From positions 22,047-86,046 of the forward strand of contig CAKUCW010000006.1 in assembly GCA_934643825.1 (NCBI GenBank): 64,000 nucleotides of DNA. The letters are read 5' to 3'. Made by a program: the position numbers and the translations under genes. The notes under the pieces are model-generated. The model did not search any database and was not told where the DNA came from. It saw only the letters and a program-made list of their open reading frames with translations. The stretch is from an uncultured Clostridia bacterium. GTDB taxonomy: Bacteria > Bacillota > Clostridia > Christensenellales > Aristaeellaceae. Shown in pieces: positions 22,541 through 31,287 of this stretch (position 1 is its first letter; each line of letters opens with the position of its first letter).

Positions 22541-24028
22541 CACCTCATCCAGCGAATATTCCACCTGAACCCCGCCGTAGATTCGCCATCCGGCGGGTTT
22601 CGCGTAACTGCGAAGCTTCAGCTTCATCCGAACGCCCGCGATCTGAATCTTGACCCGGTAGTCCCGCCTGTCCCCTTGCAAAAGCACCGTCCGCGTCTTT
22701 TCCCGCTTCTCGGTCTGGATCGTGATTTCAAGCGGCAGGTCGTTGGCGTCCGCGTCCGCCGTAAAGCGCAGCAGGTAATCCCGCTTCATGTATGCCTTGC
22801 CCAAGTCCAGCCACGGCGTCTCCCAGATGCACTCCATCGGCTCATCCAGATAGCTTCCCTCGTTCTCCCTCGCGTTGTACAGCAGCACCTCAAACGGGCT
22901 TTCCGCCTGCGTGTAGTACACCCTGCCGCTCATCGCGAAAAAGTCCTTGACGCGAATGCCTTTTCTGAGCATGAATGTCCCGCGTTCCGTGTCGTATTCG
23001 ATGACCGCGTTGTTTTCCGTCAGCACGTCGCCGTTGTTTTCCTTGATGCACATCGCCAGATAGTAGACGTGGTCGCATATGCACGCCCGCGCCGCGCCGT
23101 CCATCCCGTCCATCCGCATCCGCATCGTCTCATACAGCGCGTCCCGGCTGAGCAGCCGCAGCGTGCTTCCGTCGTATAAGCCGATGCCGCTCTGCGACAG
23201 GTACAGCATGCTCGTCCTGTCCGTGCAGATGGTGCGCTCTTCCACCGGACCATCCGTGCCGTATGCCTCCGTGATCGTGAAGCTGCCCGGGTCTGTTCCG
23301 CGTATTTCAAAGATTGTCCGTCCCTTGACCGCCAGCAGATACCCGCCGAACGGCTCAAGCGATATGAACCTGTCGCCGTCCCATGTCGGCTGGTTGATGA
23401 CGCCGCCGCCCAGCTCGGGCGTCTCCGGCACGTCCGTCCAGTTGAACGGGTCATACGGGCGCGAATAGAAGATGCTGTCCGGGTAGCCCTCCGCGCCCGT
23501 TCCCCATATGCGCTCCGCGTGCCGCCCCAGCACGGCAAACTTCACCTCGCTGTATGCGTCGCCGATCGTCAGCGTCTTCTTTTCTACCCGCAGGTCGTTT
23601 CCGTATACCGCGATCATCCCGTCCTTTTCGTTGGAAAGAATCAGGATGTCCACCGTCTCCCCGCCGTCCGCCGCTTCATAGGTGACGCTGCTCCATTCGT
23701 CGCTCTTGTACCCCTCCGACCGCTTGATCCAGCCCTCTGTTCCCAGCGTGTAGGTGTAAATCGCGCCCCCGGCAGCCGCGACGTACACGTCCGCGTCGTC
23801 CGGTCTTGACCGCCTGTAAAACCGCGTCAGCGTCTTGATCTGTTCGCCCAGCGACGGGAAGGCGCGGCTCGTGCCGTATGCCGACGCCAGAAGTCCGCGC
23901 TCCGTCCGGATGTTCTGCGCCCGGTAGGCGTAGTCCGCGTTGATGTTCGTGTCGCCCGCCGCCTGATAGATGCCCTTGGGCGTGGGGATGGTGAATTTTC
24001 CTTCGTAATCGCTGTCGCTGATGCTCAT
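22538..24028 (-). CDS. Phage tail nozzle / stabilisation protein (gp12/gp10-like)
   Basis: A 496-residue protein built from beta-strand repeats, starting MSISDSDYEGKFTIPTPKGI. RYRAQNIRTERGLL-like, VAAAGGAIYTYTLG, DPFNWTDVPETPELGGG and GGYLLAVKGRTIFEIRG stretches are typical of the beta-propeller nozzle proteins of short-tailed phages (T7 gp12, P22 gp10). Upstream lies the adaptor gene, overlapping by 4 nt, and downstream are the ejection proteins, so order supports the call. It closes the short tail and retains DNA. Confidence 0.78.
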   Translation of the reverse strand: MSISDSDYEGKFTIPTPKGIYQAAGDTNINADYAYRAQNIRTERGLLASAYGTSRAFPSLGEQIKTLTRFYRRSRPDDADVYVAAAGGAIYTYTLGTEGWIKRSEGYKSDEWSSVTYEAADGGETVDILILSNEKDGMIAVYGNDLRVEKKTLTIGDAYSEVKFAVLGRHAERIWGTGAEGYPDSIFYSRPYDPFNWTDVPETPELGGGVINQPTWDGDRFISLEPFGGYLLAVKGRTIFEIRGTDPGSFTITEAYGTDGPVEERTICTDRTSMLYLSQSGIGLYDGSTLRLLSRDALYETMRMRMDGMDGAARACICDHVYYLAMCIKENNGDVLTENNAVIEYDTERGTFMLRKGIRVKDFFAMSGRVYYTQAESPFEVLLYNARENEGSYLDEPMECIWETPWLDLGKAYMKRDYLLRFTADADANDLPLEITIQTEKREKTRTVLLQGDRRDYRVKIQIAGVRMKLKLRSYAKPAGWRIYGGVQVEYSLDEV

Positions 24029-24597
24029 CTGTGATACCTCACGTCCGTCACCTCATACAGGTTGCGCCGCCTCGTCACGCTGCCCATGCCCTGCGGACGG
24101 ATCCGGTTCATCTCCTGATAGAAGCAGTTCTGGAAAAACTGCGCCCGGCTCTGCTTGGCGAGATTGCCGCTGGATAGATGGCGGTAACAGATGTAGTCCG
24201 CCAGCGCCGCGTGCGCGAATTCCGGAATCTGCGGCACGTCCTCTCCGTCCTCCAGCGGCGGAAAGCTGACCTCGCAGAGCGCCCGCAGCGTCTTTCCCTT
24301 CAGGTCGTCCCGCCATACGGTAAGGCTTCTTCCGTCTCCCGCCAGGTCAAATGCGACGTCCCGTCCGTCCTCGTCCGTCAGCTGAATCACCCGGTTGACG
24401 ATGTATCCCGGCACCGGGGCGCATCCGTCCTCGCAGATGGGCATGCACATCATTCTCTTGGGCTTGAGATATTCTCTCGCCGCGATGTCATAGCCTACGT
24501 TCGCATAGATTTTGAATGTCTCTTCGTATTCGCTCACGTCCTGCGGGTCTTCCCCGAGCTGCCGCAGCGCCTGCGCGATGATCTGGCTCAGCGTCAT
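24025..24597 (-). CDS. Phage head-tail adaptor (tail tubular protein A-like)
   Basis: A 190-residue protein starting MTLSQIIAQALRQLGEDPQD. An N-terminal helical region with KIYANVGYDIAAREYLKPKR (about residues 29-48) is followed by a beta insert (about 60-110) and C-terminal helices (ALADYICYRHLSSGNLAKQS). This is the gp11/gp4-like adaptor layout. It overlaps the nozzle gene by 4 nt. It would sit under the portal and connect it to the nozzle. Confidence 0.72.
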   Translation of the reverse strand: MTLSQIIAQALRQLGEDPQDVSEYEETFKIYANVGYDIAAREYLKPKRMMCMPICEDGCAPVPGYIVNRVIQLTDEDGRDVAFDLAGDGRSLTVWRDDLKGKTLRALCEVSFPPLEDGEDVPQIPEFAHAALADYICYRHLSSGNLAKQSRAQFFQNCFYQEMNRIRPQGMGSVTRRRNLYEVTDVRYHR

Positions 24598-24619
24598 CTT
24601 CCTTCACTCCTTTCTCTCT

Positions 24620-24850
24620 TAAAGCCGCCGCGAAGCGAAGATGGGGTTTGGGGGATTGGAACCACGCGCCCGCAGTGCGGGATTCAGCGTGATGGAAATC
24701 GGAAATCATAAGAAACGCTTGCGTTTCTATATGAGTTTCCCGGAACAAATCCCCAAGCAGGGAACGGGGCGGCAGCCCCGTCGTAACCCATTGCGCAGCA
24801 AAAATGTGAATCAGGGAGCGAAGCGATCCCTGATTCTGTTTAAGCCTGTC
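24620..24850. repeat. Repeat family B in the phage operon
   Basis: AAGCCGCCGCGAAGCGAAG, GGGGTTTGGGGG, GGCGGCAGCCCC and GGGAGCGAAGCGATCCCTG blocks. This host-type repeat lies between the adaptor gene and the small gene at 24969 and fills most of a 370-bp gap. Confidence 0.75.
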
Positions 24851-24968
24851 TGCGTTATTTCCCGTCTTCACCGCTCTCCTCTGCATCCATCTCTTTCAGT
24901 ACAATTCCTGCCAAAGAAACTCCCTTTCTCCCTCGCGGCAGCTTCAGAATGAAAACCGCATCCCCTTC

Positions 24969-25250
24969 TTACATTTCCCCGCAGTTTTTCAAAATCTCCG
25001 CCACCGCCGCGGGCATCTCCACCGTCTTGCCCCTCTGAAAGTAGAAGCTCACGCCGTTCAGCCCCGCAAAAACCACGTCGTCCTTGCTTCCGGGTGCCAG
25101 CGGCAGATTCACCTTCAGGGTCTCCCCGTCCGCGCATCCCGCGTCGCTCATCAGCTTTCTGAGGCTTGCCTGCGTCTTAGCGCATTTGCCTGCCAAAACC
25201 ACGCTGGTCTTTTTCATCGTTGTCGTCGTGTTCGTTCCCATGTTCGCCAT
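24969..25250 (-). CDS. Small phage structural protein downstream of the capsid gene
   Basis: A 93-residue protein; GAGGAGGAAGG precedes ATG 25250. It begins MANMGTNTTTTMKKTSVVLA and contains NLPLAPGSKDDVVFAGLNGV and a beta-rich C-terminus. Its position directly after the major capsid gene suggests a capsid decoration or head-completion role. I recognise no family. Confidence 0.68.
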   Translation of the reverse strand: MANMGTNTTTTMKKTSVVLAGKCAKTQASLRKLMSDAGCADGETLKVNLPLAPGSKDDVVFAGLNGVSFYFQRGKTVEMPAAVAEILKNCGEM

Positions 25251-25410
25251 TTTTCCTTCCTCCTCTGTTTTATCCATTCCAAAAATCAAGCGAAGCGAAG
25301 GCAGGGCTTGAATCCGCGCATCCGTTCCATCCGATGCCGCTTTTTCCAAATTCCCCGCCCGTGCTTCGCCCTTTGTCACCGTTTTCGCGCTTTAAGGCTT
25401 ATTCCGTTCC

Positions 25411-26355
25411 TTACGCGCTGAATCCGCACTCGATTCGCACCGCATACTCCGGCTGCAGCATTTTCACGCCGAAGCCGTCCATCTTCCAGCCGACCGTGCT
25501 GATCTGGTCGAGCGGGTCTGCCGTGCCCGCGCTTCCCGCCGGCTTGACAATCACTCGCGGCTTTGCGCCCTTCAGGCTCGTGATGCCGTAGGCATACTGA
25601 CCCAGTACGATCACGCTTGCCACGTCTGCCTTCTCCGCGCCCGCGCCGCCGAAAACCTTGGCTTCCGTCGTTTCAACCAGGCGCACGCCGAACAGCCGAC
25701 CGATTTCGCCCGTGTAGATGTTCTCCTTGTCCTGATACTGGCTGACCTTGATGAAAGCGTCGTCCTCCTGCAAGTCATACATCGTGTCCGGACCAACGAT
25801 GGCGATGTAATAGCCGCCAAAGGTCTGCGCGTGGTTCTTCTTGAGCATCTTCACCGCCCGGCGCAGCTCCCTGCTGGTCAGTTTGTCCGCGGGCGTCAGC
25901 GCGGTGCGGCTCGTCTTGCCGCCCGCGTAAATCACGTTGGCGCATTTGGCAAGCTCCTCGCGCACCACCGCGTCAATGCTTCGCGAACCCGCGTCGCCGA
26001 AGAGCTTCGTTCGGCGCATGATGTCCATGTCCAAATGCGTCAGGTCGAGCTTGTCCGTGCATCGCGCATACTCGCCGTACTGCTGCAGCTGCACCGTCAC
26101 CTCCGTCTCCGCCAGCATCACGCTGTCGCCCGGGTCGCCTTCGCTGAGCGCCTTGGTGTTCGTTTCCAGCGGAATGATTTTGCGCATGTTCATCACCAGT
26201 CCGCTGTGCGGCGGCATGCGATGCTCATCGCCAAACTGCAAATGCACCAGGTTCGGTTCAAACGTGCGCAGCAGCTCACGGTTGTAGTAGGTCTGCATGC
26301 CCGCGCTCAACGCGCTGCTCGTCGTCATATTCGTGTCCGTATTCGTATAAGCCAT
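25411..26355 (-). CDS. Major capsid protein, N4-gp56 family
   Basis: A 314-residue HK97-fold capsid protein of the N4-gp56 type. Characteristic segments are YYNRELLRTFEPNLVHLQFG (about 23-42), GLVMNMRKIIPLE, ALSEGDPGDSVMLAETEVTV (about 69-88) and LKKNHAQTFGGYYIAIVGPD (about 170-189). The family forms capsids of several podo- and siphoviruses. It is preceded by a scaffold-like gene and the portal gene, but separated from them by 530 bp of inserted repeats. Confidence 0.92.
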   Translation of the reverse strand: MAYTNTDTNMTTSSALSAGMQTYYNRELLRTFEPNLVHLQFGDEHRMPPHSGLVMNMRKIIPLETNTKALSEGDPGDSVMLAETEVTVQLQQYGEYARCTDKLDLTHLDMDIMRRTKLFGDAGSRSIDAVVREELAKCANVIYAGGKTSRTALTPADKLTSRELRRAVKMLKKNHAQTFGGYYIAIVGPDTMYDLQEDDAFIKVSQYQDKENIYTGEIGRLFGVRLVETTEAKVFGGAGAEKADVASVIVLGQYAYGITSLKGAKPRVIVKPAGSAGTADPLDQISTVGWKMDGFGVKMLQPEYAVRIECGFSA

Positions 26356-26466
26356 CTTTCTTCCTCCTTGTGTTTTCAGTTCAATAGGTTGGGGTTACGT
26401 TGGGGTTACGTTAGGGCTCTGCCCTAAAACCCGCCAGAAAACTGAGTTTTCTGGACTTTCCACTTA

Positions 26467-26662
26467 GGGGTTGTCAAGATTAAGCGAACATTTCAAGGAA
26501 CAAATATCTAAGCACTTGTAGATATGGGGCTTTGCCCCATCGCCCCACCAAAGGGCTTTCCGAGCGTTTACGGCGCCCGTTTGGCGCATCGCCCTTTGGA
26601 AACCTTCGGGCACAAATGCTTCGTTTTTTCTTGAAATATCGTTGTCGTTAGCTTGACAGCCT
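26467..26662. mobile_element. Repeat family C, copy 1 (TIR-bounded element in the phage operon)
   Basis: Ends GGGGTTGTCAAG and CTTGACAGCCTC are inverted repeats that continue inward imperfectly to ACATTTCAAGGAA / TTTCTTGAAATAT. The interior holds GATATGGGGCTTTGCCCCAT and a CCAAAGGGC/GCCCTTTGG hairpin. Two further copies lie at 45593-45769 and 51360-51555. No open frame. Confidence 0.65.
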
Positions 26663-26677
26663 CTGTTCTTTCTTATT

Positions 26678-26886
26678 TCAAACCGCGAAGCGAAGTAGGG
26701 AGTCTGCGGAACAAGCCTCCCTTAAGCGAAGTCTGTCGGGGACCCCCCTATTCCTTTCCCTCGATGGATTGCATCGCAATCCATCCCTCTCCCACCTTCT
26801 TCAAACCGCCGCGAAGCGGAGATGGGAGTCTGAGGGACAATCGTCCCTCAGGCGGGGTTTGGGGCGGCAGCCCCATCGTTCCCCAC
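26678..26886. repeat. Repeat family B, two partial copies
   Basis: CCGCGAAGCGAAGTAGGGAG and CCGCCGCGAAGCGGAGATGG blocks with GGGACAATCGTCCC. They lie between the scaffold-like and capsid genes, directly beside element C. Confidence 0.7.
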
Positions 26887-26888
26887 CG

Positions 26889-27320
26889 TCACTCGATGCG
26901 TACCTTTCGCCCTTCCATCATCGCCGCACGCGCTCTGCGCGAAAACGCATCAAATTGCCTGTCCGTCATGTGCTCGATTCGGTTGTCCGGCTTCACCGAA
27001 CCCGCCGCCGTCGTTCTCGCCGTCGGTACGCCGTAGCGATGCGGCGCCGCCATGCTCCTGCGTAAGTAGGCACATGCCGCACGCTGTACACCGTGCCCCA
27101 TCGCAATTTCGCTGCGTACCTGCTCGTCCTGCGTGAACGCCGCCATCTCCGCCGTCGTCCAGCCGTCCTCAAATAGCTCGGCAAGCCCCGCCCGAATCGC
27201 CGCCATCATCTCGTCCGCCTCGCGGCTTTCCTCTTCCGGCTGCTCCTGCTCCATCTCTTCGGTCAGGTTTTCCTCCAGCTCGTCTACCGTCACTTCGTTC
27301 TCAAGCGTTCTCTCTTCCAT
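26889..27320 (-). CDS. Phage scaffold-like acidic protein
   Basis: A 143-residue protein with a strongly acidic N-terminus (VTVDELEENLTEEMEQEQPE) and a basic C-terminus (FSRRARAAMMEGRKVRIE). That charge layout is common among scaffolding proteins. It overlaps the portal stop by 20 nt and precedes the capsid gene, the usual scaffold position. A ribosome site (AAAGGAG) lies upstream. The function is inferred from position and composition. Confidence 0.65.
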   Translation of the reverse strand: MEERTLENEVTVDELEENLTEEMEQEQPEEESREADEMMAAIRAGLAELFEDGWTTAEMAAFTQDEQVRSEIAMGHGVQRAACAYLRRSMAAPHRYGVPTARTTAAGSVKPDNRIEHMTDRQFDAFSRRARAAMMEGRKVRIE

Positions 27321-28971
27321 TTTCGTCGCTCCTTTCGTTCTCTCTCACCGCCCGCAGCACGCTGTCCCTCGTCCGATATCCCTCCATCAGCCGAATGACG
27401 CTCTCCGGCGGCAGCGGTTTCCCCGCGTCCGCGCAGATCTTGACCGCCTGCATCAAAAATTCGTTGTCTGCCTGAATCTGGCTCGGGTTGTTCTTCTGTA
27501 CCTGTACGCGCACCGTGTATGCCGGACGCGGCAGCGCCCCTCCGTTTTTGCTCGGCGCAATCAGCTCGATGATCCTCTCCCGCATCCCGCCGCTTGAGTT
27601 CCATCCGCCGACGATTCGCAGCTTCCGCCCCGGCTCCATGTATTCGCTCAGCACCCAGAGAATCTGCTCGACCATCCGCCTGAATGCGTCCTTGAATCTC
27701 TCCGTGTGCCACCTCGTGATCTTGCCGCCCGCCTCCTGTAAGTAGTGGATGGCTGTTCCCGCCGTCACGTTTAAGCCGCCTTCGCCTCGCGTAAACTGGT
27801 TCTGTCCGCAGTCCTGCTTCATCGCGTCCGCCATGTAGCACATCATTTCGTAAACCTGCCCGTTCAGCGGCGACGCCTGCACCGTCTGCATCACCTCGCG
27901 GATGTCGTTGCCCTCCCATTCAATGATGGTCTTGCGCATGTCCGCCACATCGTCCGGATTGACGCCGCTTCCGCGCCGAATGAAGTGCCGCTGTACGCTC
28001 GATTCGCGGGCGTTGTCGTCGATGTACTTGGCGTATCGGTCGATGGCAGCCTGCGTCCCGCTGTAATCGTAAATCAGCCCCTTGCCAAAAGGCTTTCGCC
28101 ATGAATCGCGGAATTTGTATAGCGTGAAGGGATATTGCCCGTGCGCATAAACGCCTTCGGGATAGGCCCCGCCTTCCGCGCCGTATCCGGTCTCCGTGCT
28201 GAAGAGCAGCGCATGCCCCGCAAACTGCGCCATGTGTACAAACGTCCTTCGGCTTCCCGCATCGTATCGCTTGTACCAGAACTCAATCAGCAGCGCACGC
28301 TCGTCCCCTTCCGGCGTTTCGAATTCGCCCGCGTCCTCTTCGCCGTATGCGTCGCCCGTAACATATCCCCGCGCATGCGGATAATGCTCCTCGATCCACG
28401 CGACCGTCGTGTGCGTCACCTTGAAACAGCCCCGCCCGTCCTGAATGTCCTCGTACATCGGGTCGGGGTAGAAGTCCTCCGGATGCCATGCCAGTACGGA
28501 AACCATGCCTGCGCCGTCCTCCAGCTCCTCGTCCCAAAATACCTGCGCCACGCCCGTGCCCGTCACGATGGCGTCCTCCATCATCGTCTGATACTTGCCC
28601 GGCCATCCCGCGTGATAGAGTACAAAGCTCACCACGTCCTCCATCTCTTCCGCGCTGTTCGCCGTCTCCTCCCTTTCGGGCAGCATCACCGCCTCCGGCA
28701 GGTTGTCGATCTGGTCGGCGATCATGTTGTCCACGCAGCTCCCCAGCGTGTTGCTCGTCGGCGCCGTCGCGCTCCTCTCGCCCTTGTGGTCGCGTATCCT
28801 CCGCGCCCGCTTCATCTCCTCGTGGTCTTCCCGCAGCTGGTCATAGAAAAAGTCGAACAGGGTATATCCCCGCTCGACCAGTTCCTTTTCCCGCGCCGTC
28901 AGCGGCTGGTTCTCTGCCGCGTCCCATTTTTTCCGGCTCTGCCGTACGTCGCCCATGCCGTATTTCTCCAT
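27301..28971 (-). CDS. Phage portal protein
   Basis: A 556-residue portal of podovirus type. Helical N-terminus with ERGYTLFDFFYDQLREDHEE, then a DNMIADQIDNLPEAVMLPER segment, VSVLAWHPEDFYPDPMYEDI, and the clip/stem region PFGKGLIYDYSGTQAAIDRY (about 293-312). It forms the dodecameric ring for DNA packaging and exit. Start ATG 28971 follows GGGAGAG. It is separated from the terminase gene by 2.3 kb carrying an IS110 relic and two plus-strand secreted-protein genes. Confidence 0.9.
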   Translation of the reverse strand: MEKYGMGDVRQSRKKWDAAENQPLTAREKELVERGYTLFDFFYDQLREDHEEMKRARRIRDHKGERSATAPTSNTLGSCVDNMIADQIDNLPEAVMLPEREETANSAEEMEDVVSFVLYHAGWPGKYQTMMEDAIVTGTGVAQVFWDEELEDGAGMVSVLAWHPEDFYPDPMYEDIQDGRGCFKVTHTTVAWIEEHYPHARGYVTGDAYGEEDAGEFETPEGDERALLIEFWYKRYDAGSRRTFVHMAQFAGHALLFSTETGYGAEGGAYPEGVYAHGQYPFTLYKFRDSWRKPFGKGLIYDYSGTQAAIDRYAKYIDDNARESSVQRHFIRRGSGVNPDDVADMRKTIIEWEGNDIREVMQTVQASPLNGQVYEMMCYMADAMKQDCGQNQFTRGEGGLNVTAGTAIHYLQEAGGKITRWHTERFKDAFRRMVEQILWVLSEYMEPGRKLRIVGGWNSSGGMRERIIELIAPSKNGGALPRPAYTVRVQVQKNNPSQIQADNEFLMQAVKICADAGKPLPPESVIRLMEGYRTRDSVLRAVRENERSDENGRENA

Positions 28972-29001
28972 TTTCACTCTCCCGTTCCTATATATTTGCC
29001 T

Positions 29002-29178
29002 CATTCCTGTAGCAACCAGTTACAGATTGAGAAATCTCGTTGCCTAAGCTGTAGTTCACAGCGTTCGCTTTGTGCAGGTAGAACCGCCACCGAGCCGGTG
29101 CGTTCGCGTCAGCAAACAGATCGAATCGGCAATGGGAAAAGCCGGTATTGCCGTTGCAATCTGTATGCAGGAGCTTGT
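29002..29178 (+). ncRNA. Candidate IS110 left-end / bridge RNA region
   Basis: The ~175 bp before the IS110 transposase start hold several hairpins (for example CACCG-AGC-CGGTG near 29091). In IS110 elements the non-coding stretch of this length before the transposase encodes the bridge RNA. It ends 30 bp before the portal start, on the opposite strand. No covariance evidence is available, and whether it is still transcribed is unknown. Confidence 0.4.
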
Positions 29179-29346
29179 ATGAACGCAGTCGGAATCGATG
29201 TTTCCAAAGGCAAAAGCATGGTTGCTGTGCTTCGCTCTCTGGGCGTCACGTTGGCTGTCCTCATTCAAAATGATTTTCGTTTCCGTATTCCTAAGCCTGT
29301 TACATCCGCATATTGCTTTCATCTCCCTGAACATCTGGCGATTTAA
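29179..29346 (+). pseudogene. Truncated IS110-family transposase
   Basis: A 55-codon frame begins MNAVGIDVSKGKSMVAVLR, the hallmark N-terminus of the DEDD (RuvC-like) transposase of IS110; the D of GIDVSK is the first catalytic residue. After about 20 residues the similarity stops and a stop codon follows. The rest of the transposase is absent, so this is a relic inserted between terminase and portal genes. Confidence 0.7.
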
Positions 29347-29592
29347 CCCGTTTGCCCTCCATGTACTCCTATCCTTTCGCGTGCGTATCCGGATTATAAG
29401 CATGTAACAGAAGGATTCAATGGGTATGGTGGTGAATGAATCCTCTGTCGTGCTGCTTGTGACGAGATAGGTGTGACAATCTGAAGAACACTTATTTTGC
29501 GATTCAACCGCCATCAAACCAATTTATGAATCGGCTATCTTTATCGCCTGTTATCACGAGTGTGTTGGACAATGAAAGGTGGAGTTAAATAC

Positions 29593-30528
29593 ATGAAACC
29601 GTTTTGGGTGAGAAAGACAATCCCCAACTGGATTTCGATGATGCTCGTTTCTGCTTTTCTAATCTTAATTGCTTCATCCGCAACGGGCGAAATTTCTTCA
29701 ACGATTGATGTCATAAACGACACTAAAAACAAACACACTGTAGTTCCGTCTATTCCTCAAGGCGAGCTGATCGCTGAAGATGTGAAATTCGCCAAGGGGG
29801 AAAAGTATGAAGTCTACTCCGGTCCCGGAAAGGATTATCTCCGCGCAGCTGATGGAAAAGCCGTTGTCTCCACAAACGACTGGATTCAAGTCTTTGGCAG
29901 GGAGAATGGTTGGATTCTGATACAATATGAGATTGACAAAGACCATATGCGCTTTGGCTGGATTCCTGAAAAAGCGCTGCCGAAATCAGCATCTGTCGAT
30001 GAACTCAGCTTTATCCCTGAGACGGTTACGTTACTGGATACAGCGTTCTTAACAGATGATCCGCTATTTTCACATACCGTCCTTTTGACGCTTCCCAAGG
30101 GCACAACCGTTTATCACCTTTCGGACATGGGCGATTGGGCTTATATCGAAAGCTGCTCTGGTGATTGCGTGCGCGGCTTTGTAAACCGCGCTTTGATTCG
30201 TACAGGCAGGGTTTATGGGCTGGAAAATTGTCCTTCTAACAACGGCACCCAAGTGATGAATGGAACCTTGGTGGTGAAAAGCAATGCTATCGAGGCTGAT
30301 TTTTCCTCCATCATCCATGATGGCTATCAAAGTGTTTCGGTTCAGGGTTACTGCCTCTACGACACTTTCACCGGCAACCTTCTGTTTAAATTAACGAACA
30401 TAAATCCAAACGGCAACTATACCGGAAGTGGAATGTTGCCATCAGATGTCACGTCCATTCAAATTGTCCCAATACTGCCAAACGGGGAGAAAGCCGGCAA
30501 AGATTTGACGGTTACCGTTGAATGGTAA
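29593..30528 (+). CDS. Secreted SH3-domain protein (prophage moron)
   Basis: A 311-residue exported protein. GGTGGAG precedes ATG 29593. The signal peptide is MKPFWVRKTIPNWISMMLVS and the following hydrophobic stretch. Two SH3-like units are visible: EKYEVYSGPGKDYLRAADGK (about residues 72-91) with WILIQYEID, and LPKGTTVYHLSDMGDWAYIE. The C-terminus is beta-rich. It lies on the strand opposite to the phage genes, with lower G+C than its surroundings, so it looks like acquired lysogenic-conversion cargo. The target (wall or partner protein) is unknown. Confidence 0.8.
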   Translation: MKPFWVRKTIPNWISMMLVSAFLILIASSATGEISSTIDVINDTKNKHTVVPSIPQGELIAEDVKFAKGEKYEVYSGPGKDYLRAADGKAVVSTNDWIQVFGRENGWILIQYEIDKDHMRFGWIPEKALPKSASVDELSFIPETVTLLDTAFLTDDPLFSHTVLLTLPKGTTVYHLSDMGDWAYIESCSGDCVRGFVNRALIRTGRVYGLENCPSNNGTQVMNGTLVVKSNAIEADFSSIIHDGYQSVSVQGYCLYDTFTGNLLFKLTNINPNGNYTGSGMLPSDVTSIQIVPILPNGEKAGKDLTVTVEW

Positions 30529-30620
30529 ATCATGGGCTTTCCTCGTCTCTCCCCGTTGACCGCCGCCCGCTTTCCCGATATAATCAGCTTATCAAAATAT
30601 CATCCAAGGAGGGTCGCGCC

Positions 30621-31160
30621 ATGTCTTTTCGCCGTCTGCTTGGGCTTCTCTGCCTTCTTTTTCCTCTGTCCGTTTCTTCGGCTCTCGCCGAATCGGAAGG
30701 CGATACCCTCGCCTTTCCCTGCTCACCCGAGCTTTCCCCTTTTCTCTCTCAAAGCGAACACACCATCAGCCGCGAGATCGACCTGCATCACTGGGATCGC
30801 ATGCAGATTGATTACTGGGGCGATGACCCCATCCCCGTCGATCACGGTTCTCTGATTATTCTGGATGATCAATTCATGCTGATCGACCTCCATTTTTCCA
30901 AAGACTTTCCGTTCAGCACAGACGGTTACGTCTTGCCGGAGGCCATCTACATGGTCAATCATGATCCGGCCGTCTCCGATGATACCGATCCGCCGGAATG
31001 GCATGTCTTCATGTACCCGGACAAAGACGATCCCTATGCTTTCCATTACGCCTGTACATGGAATTGGGATATGGTCGGAATCAAGATGTACGGCGAATAC
31101 ACTGCTCCAAACGGCGAACGGCATGACAGCGGTTTTTCTTTGGATATCGACATTTTTTAA
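30621..31160 (+). CDS. Secreted protein of unknown function (prophage moron)
   Basis: A 179-residue protein; GGAGGG lies before ATG 30621. The signal peptide MSFRRLLGLLCLLFPLSVSS is followed by a probable cleavage at ALA. The mature part is acidic and aromatic-rich (ISREIDLHHWDRMQIDYWGD; YACTWNWDMVGIKMYGEY) and likely all-beta. I recognise no family. It follows the SH3-protein gene on the plus strand and ends before a family D repeat. Confidence 0.75.
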   Translation: MSFRRLLGLLCLLFPLSVSSALAESEGDTLAFPCSPELSPFLSQSEHTISREIDLHHWDRMQIDYWGDDPIPVDHGSLIILDDQFMLIDLHFSKDFPFSTDGYVLPEAIYMVNHDPAVSDDTDPPEWHVFMYPDKDDPYAFHYACTWNWDMVGIKMYGEYTAPNGERHDSGFSLDIDIF

Positions 31161-31169
31161 TCGCCGTCT

Positions 31170-31287
31170 CCCCTCATCCTCCCCCTCTTGGGGAGCTGTC
31201 AGCCGCAGCCTGACCGAAAGGGCTTCCCTCGTCGTCCCCCCTTGGCTCTCCCTCTGGGAGAGCTGTCGCCGCAGGCGACTGAGAGGG
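31170..31287. repeat. Repeat family D, copy after the terminase gene
   Basis: CCCCCTCTTGGGGAGCTG and CTCTCCCTCTGGGAGAGC with CGCCGCAGGCGACTGAGAG. Palindromic; lies between two converging genes and may act as a terminator for both. Confidence 0.7.

Noticed and set aside
29056..29517. A 153-codon minus-strand frame over the IS110 relic
   Set aside because: It is antisense to the relic; the IS110 N-terminal motif on the plus strand explains the sequence.
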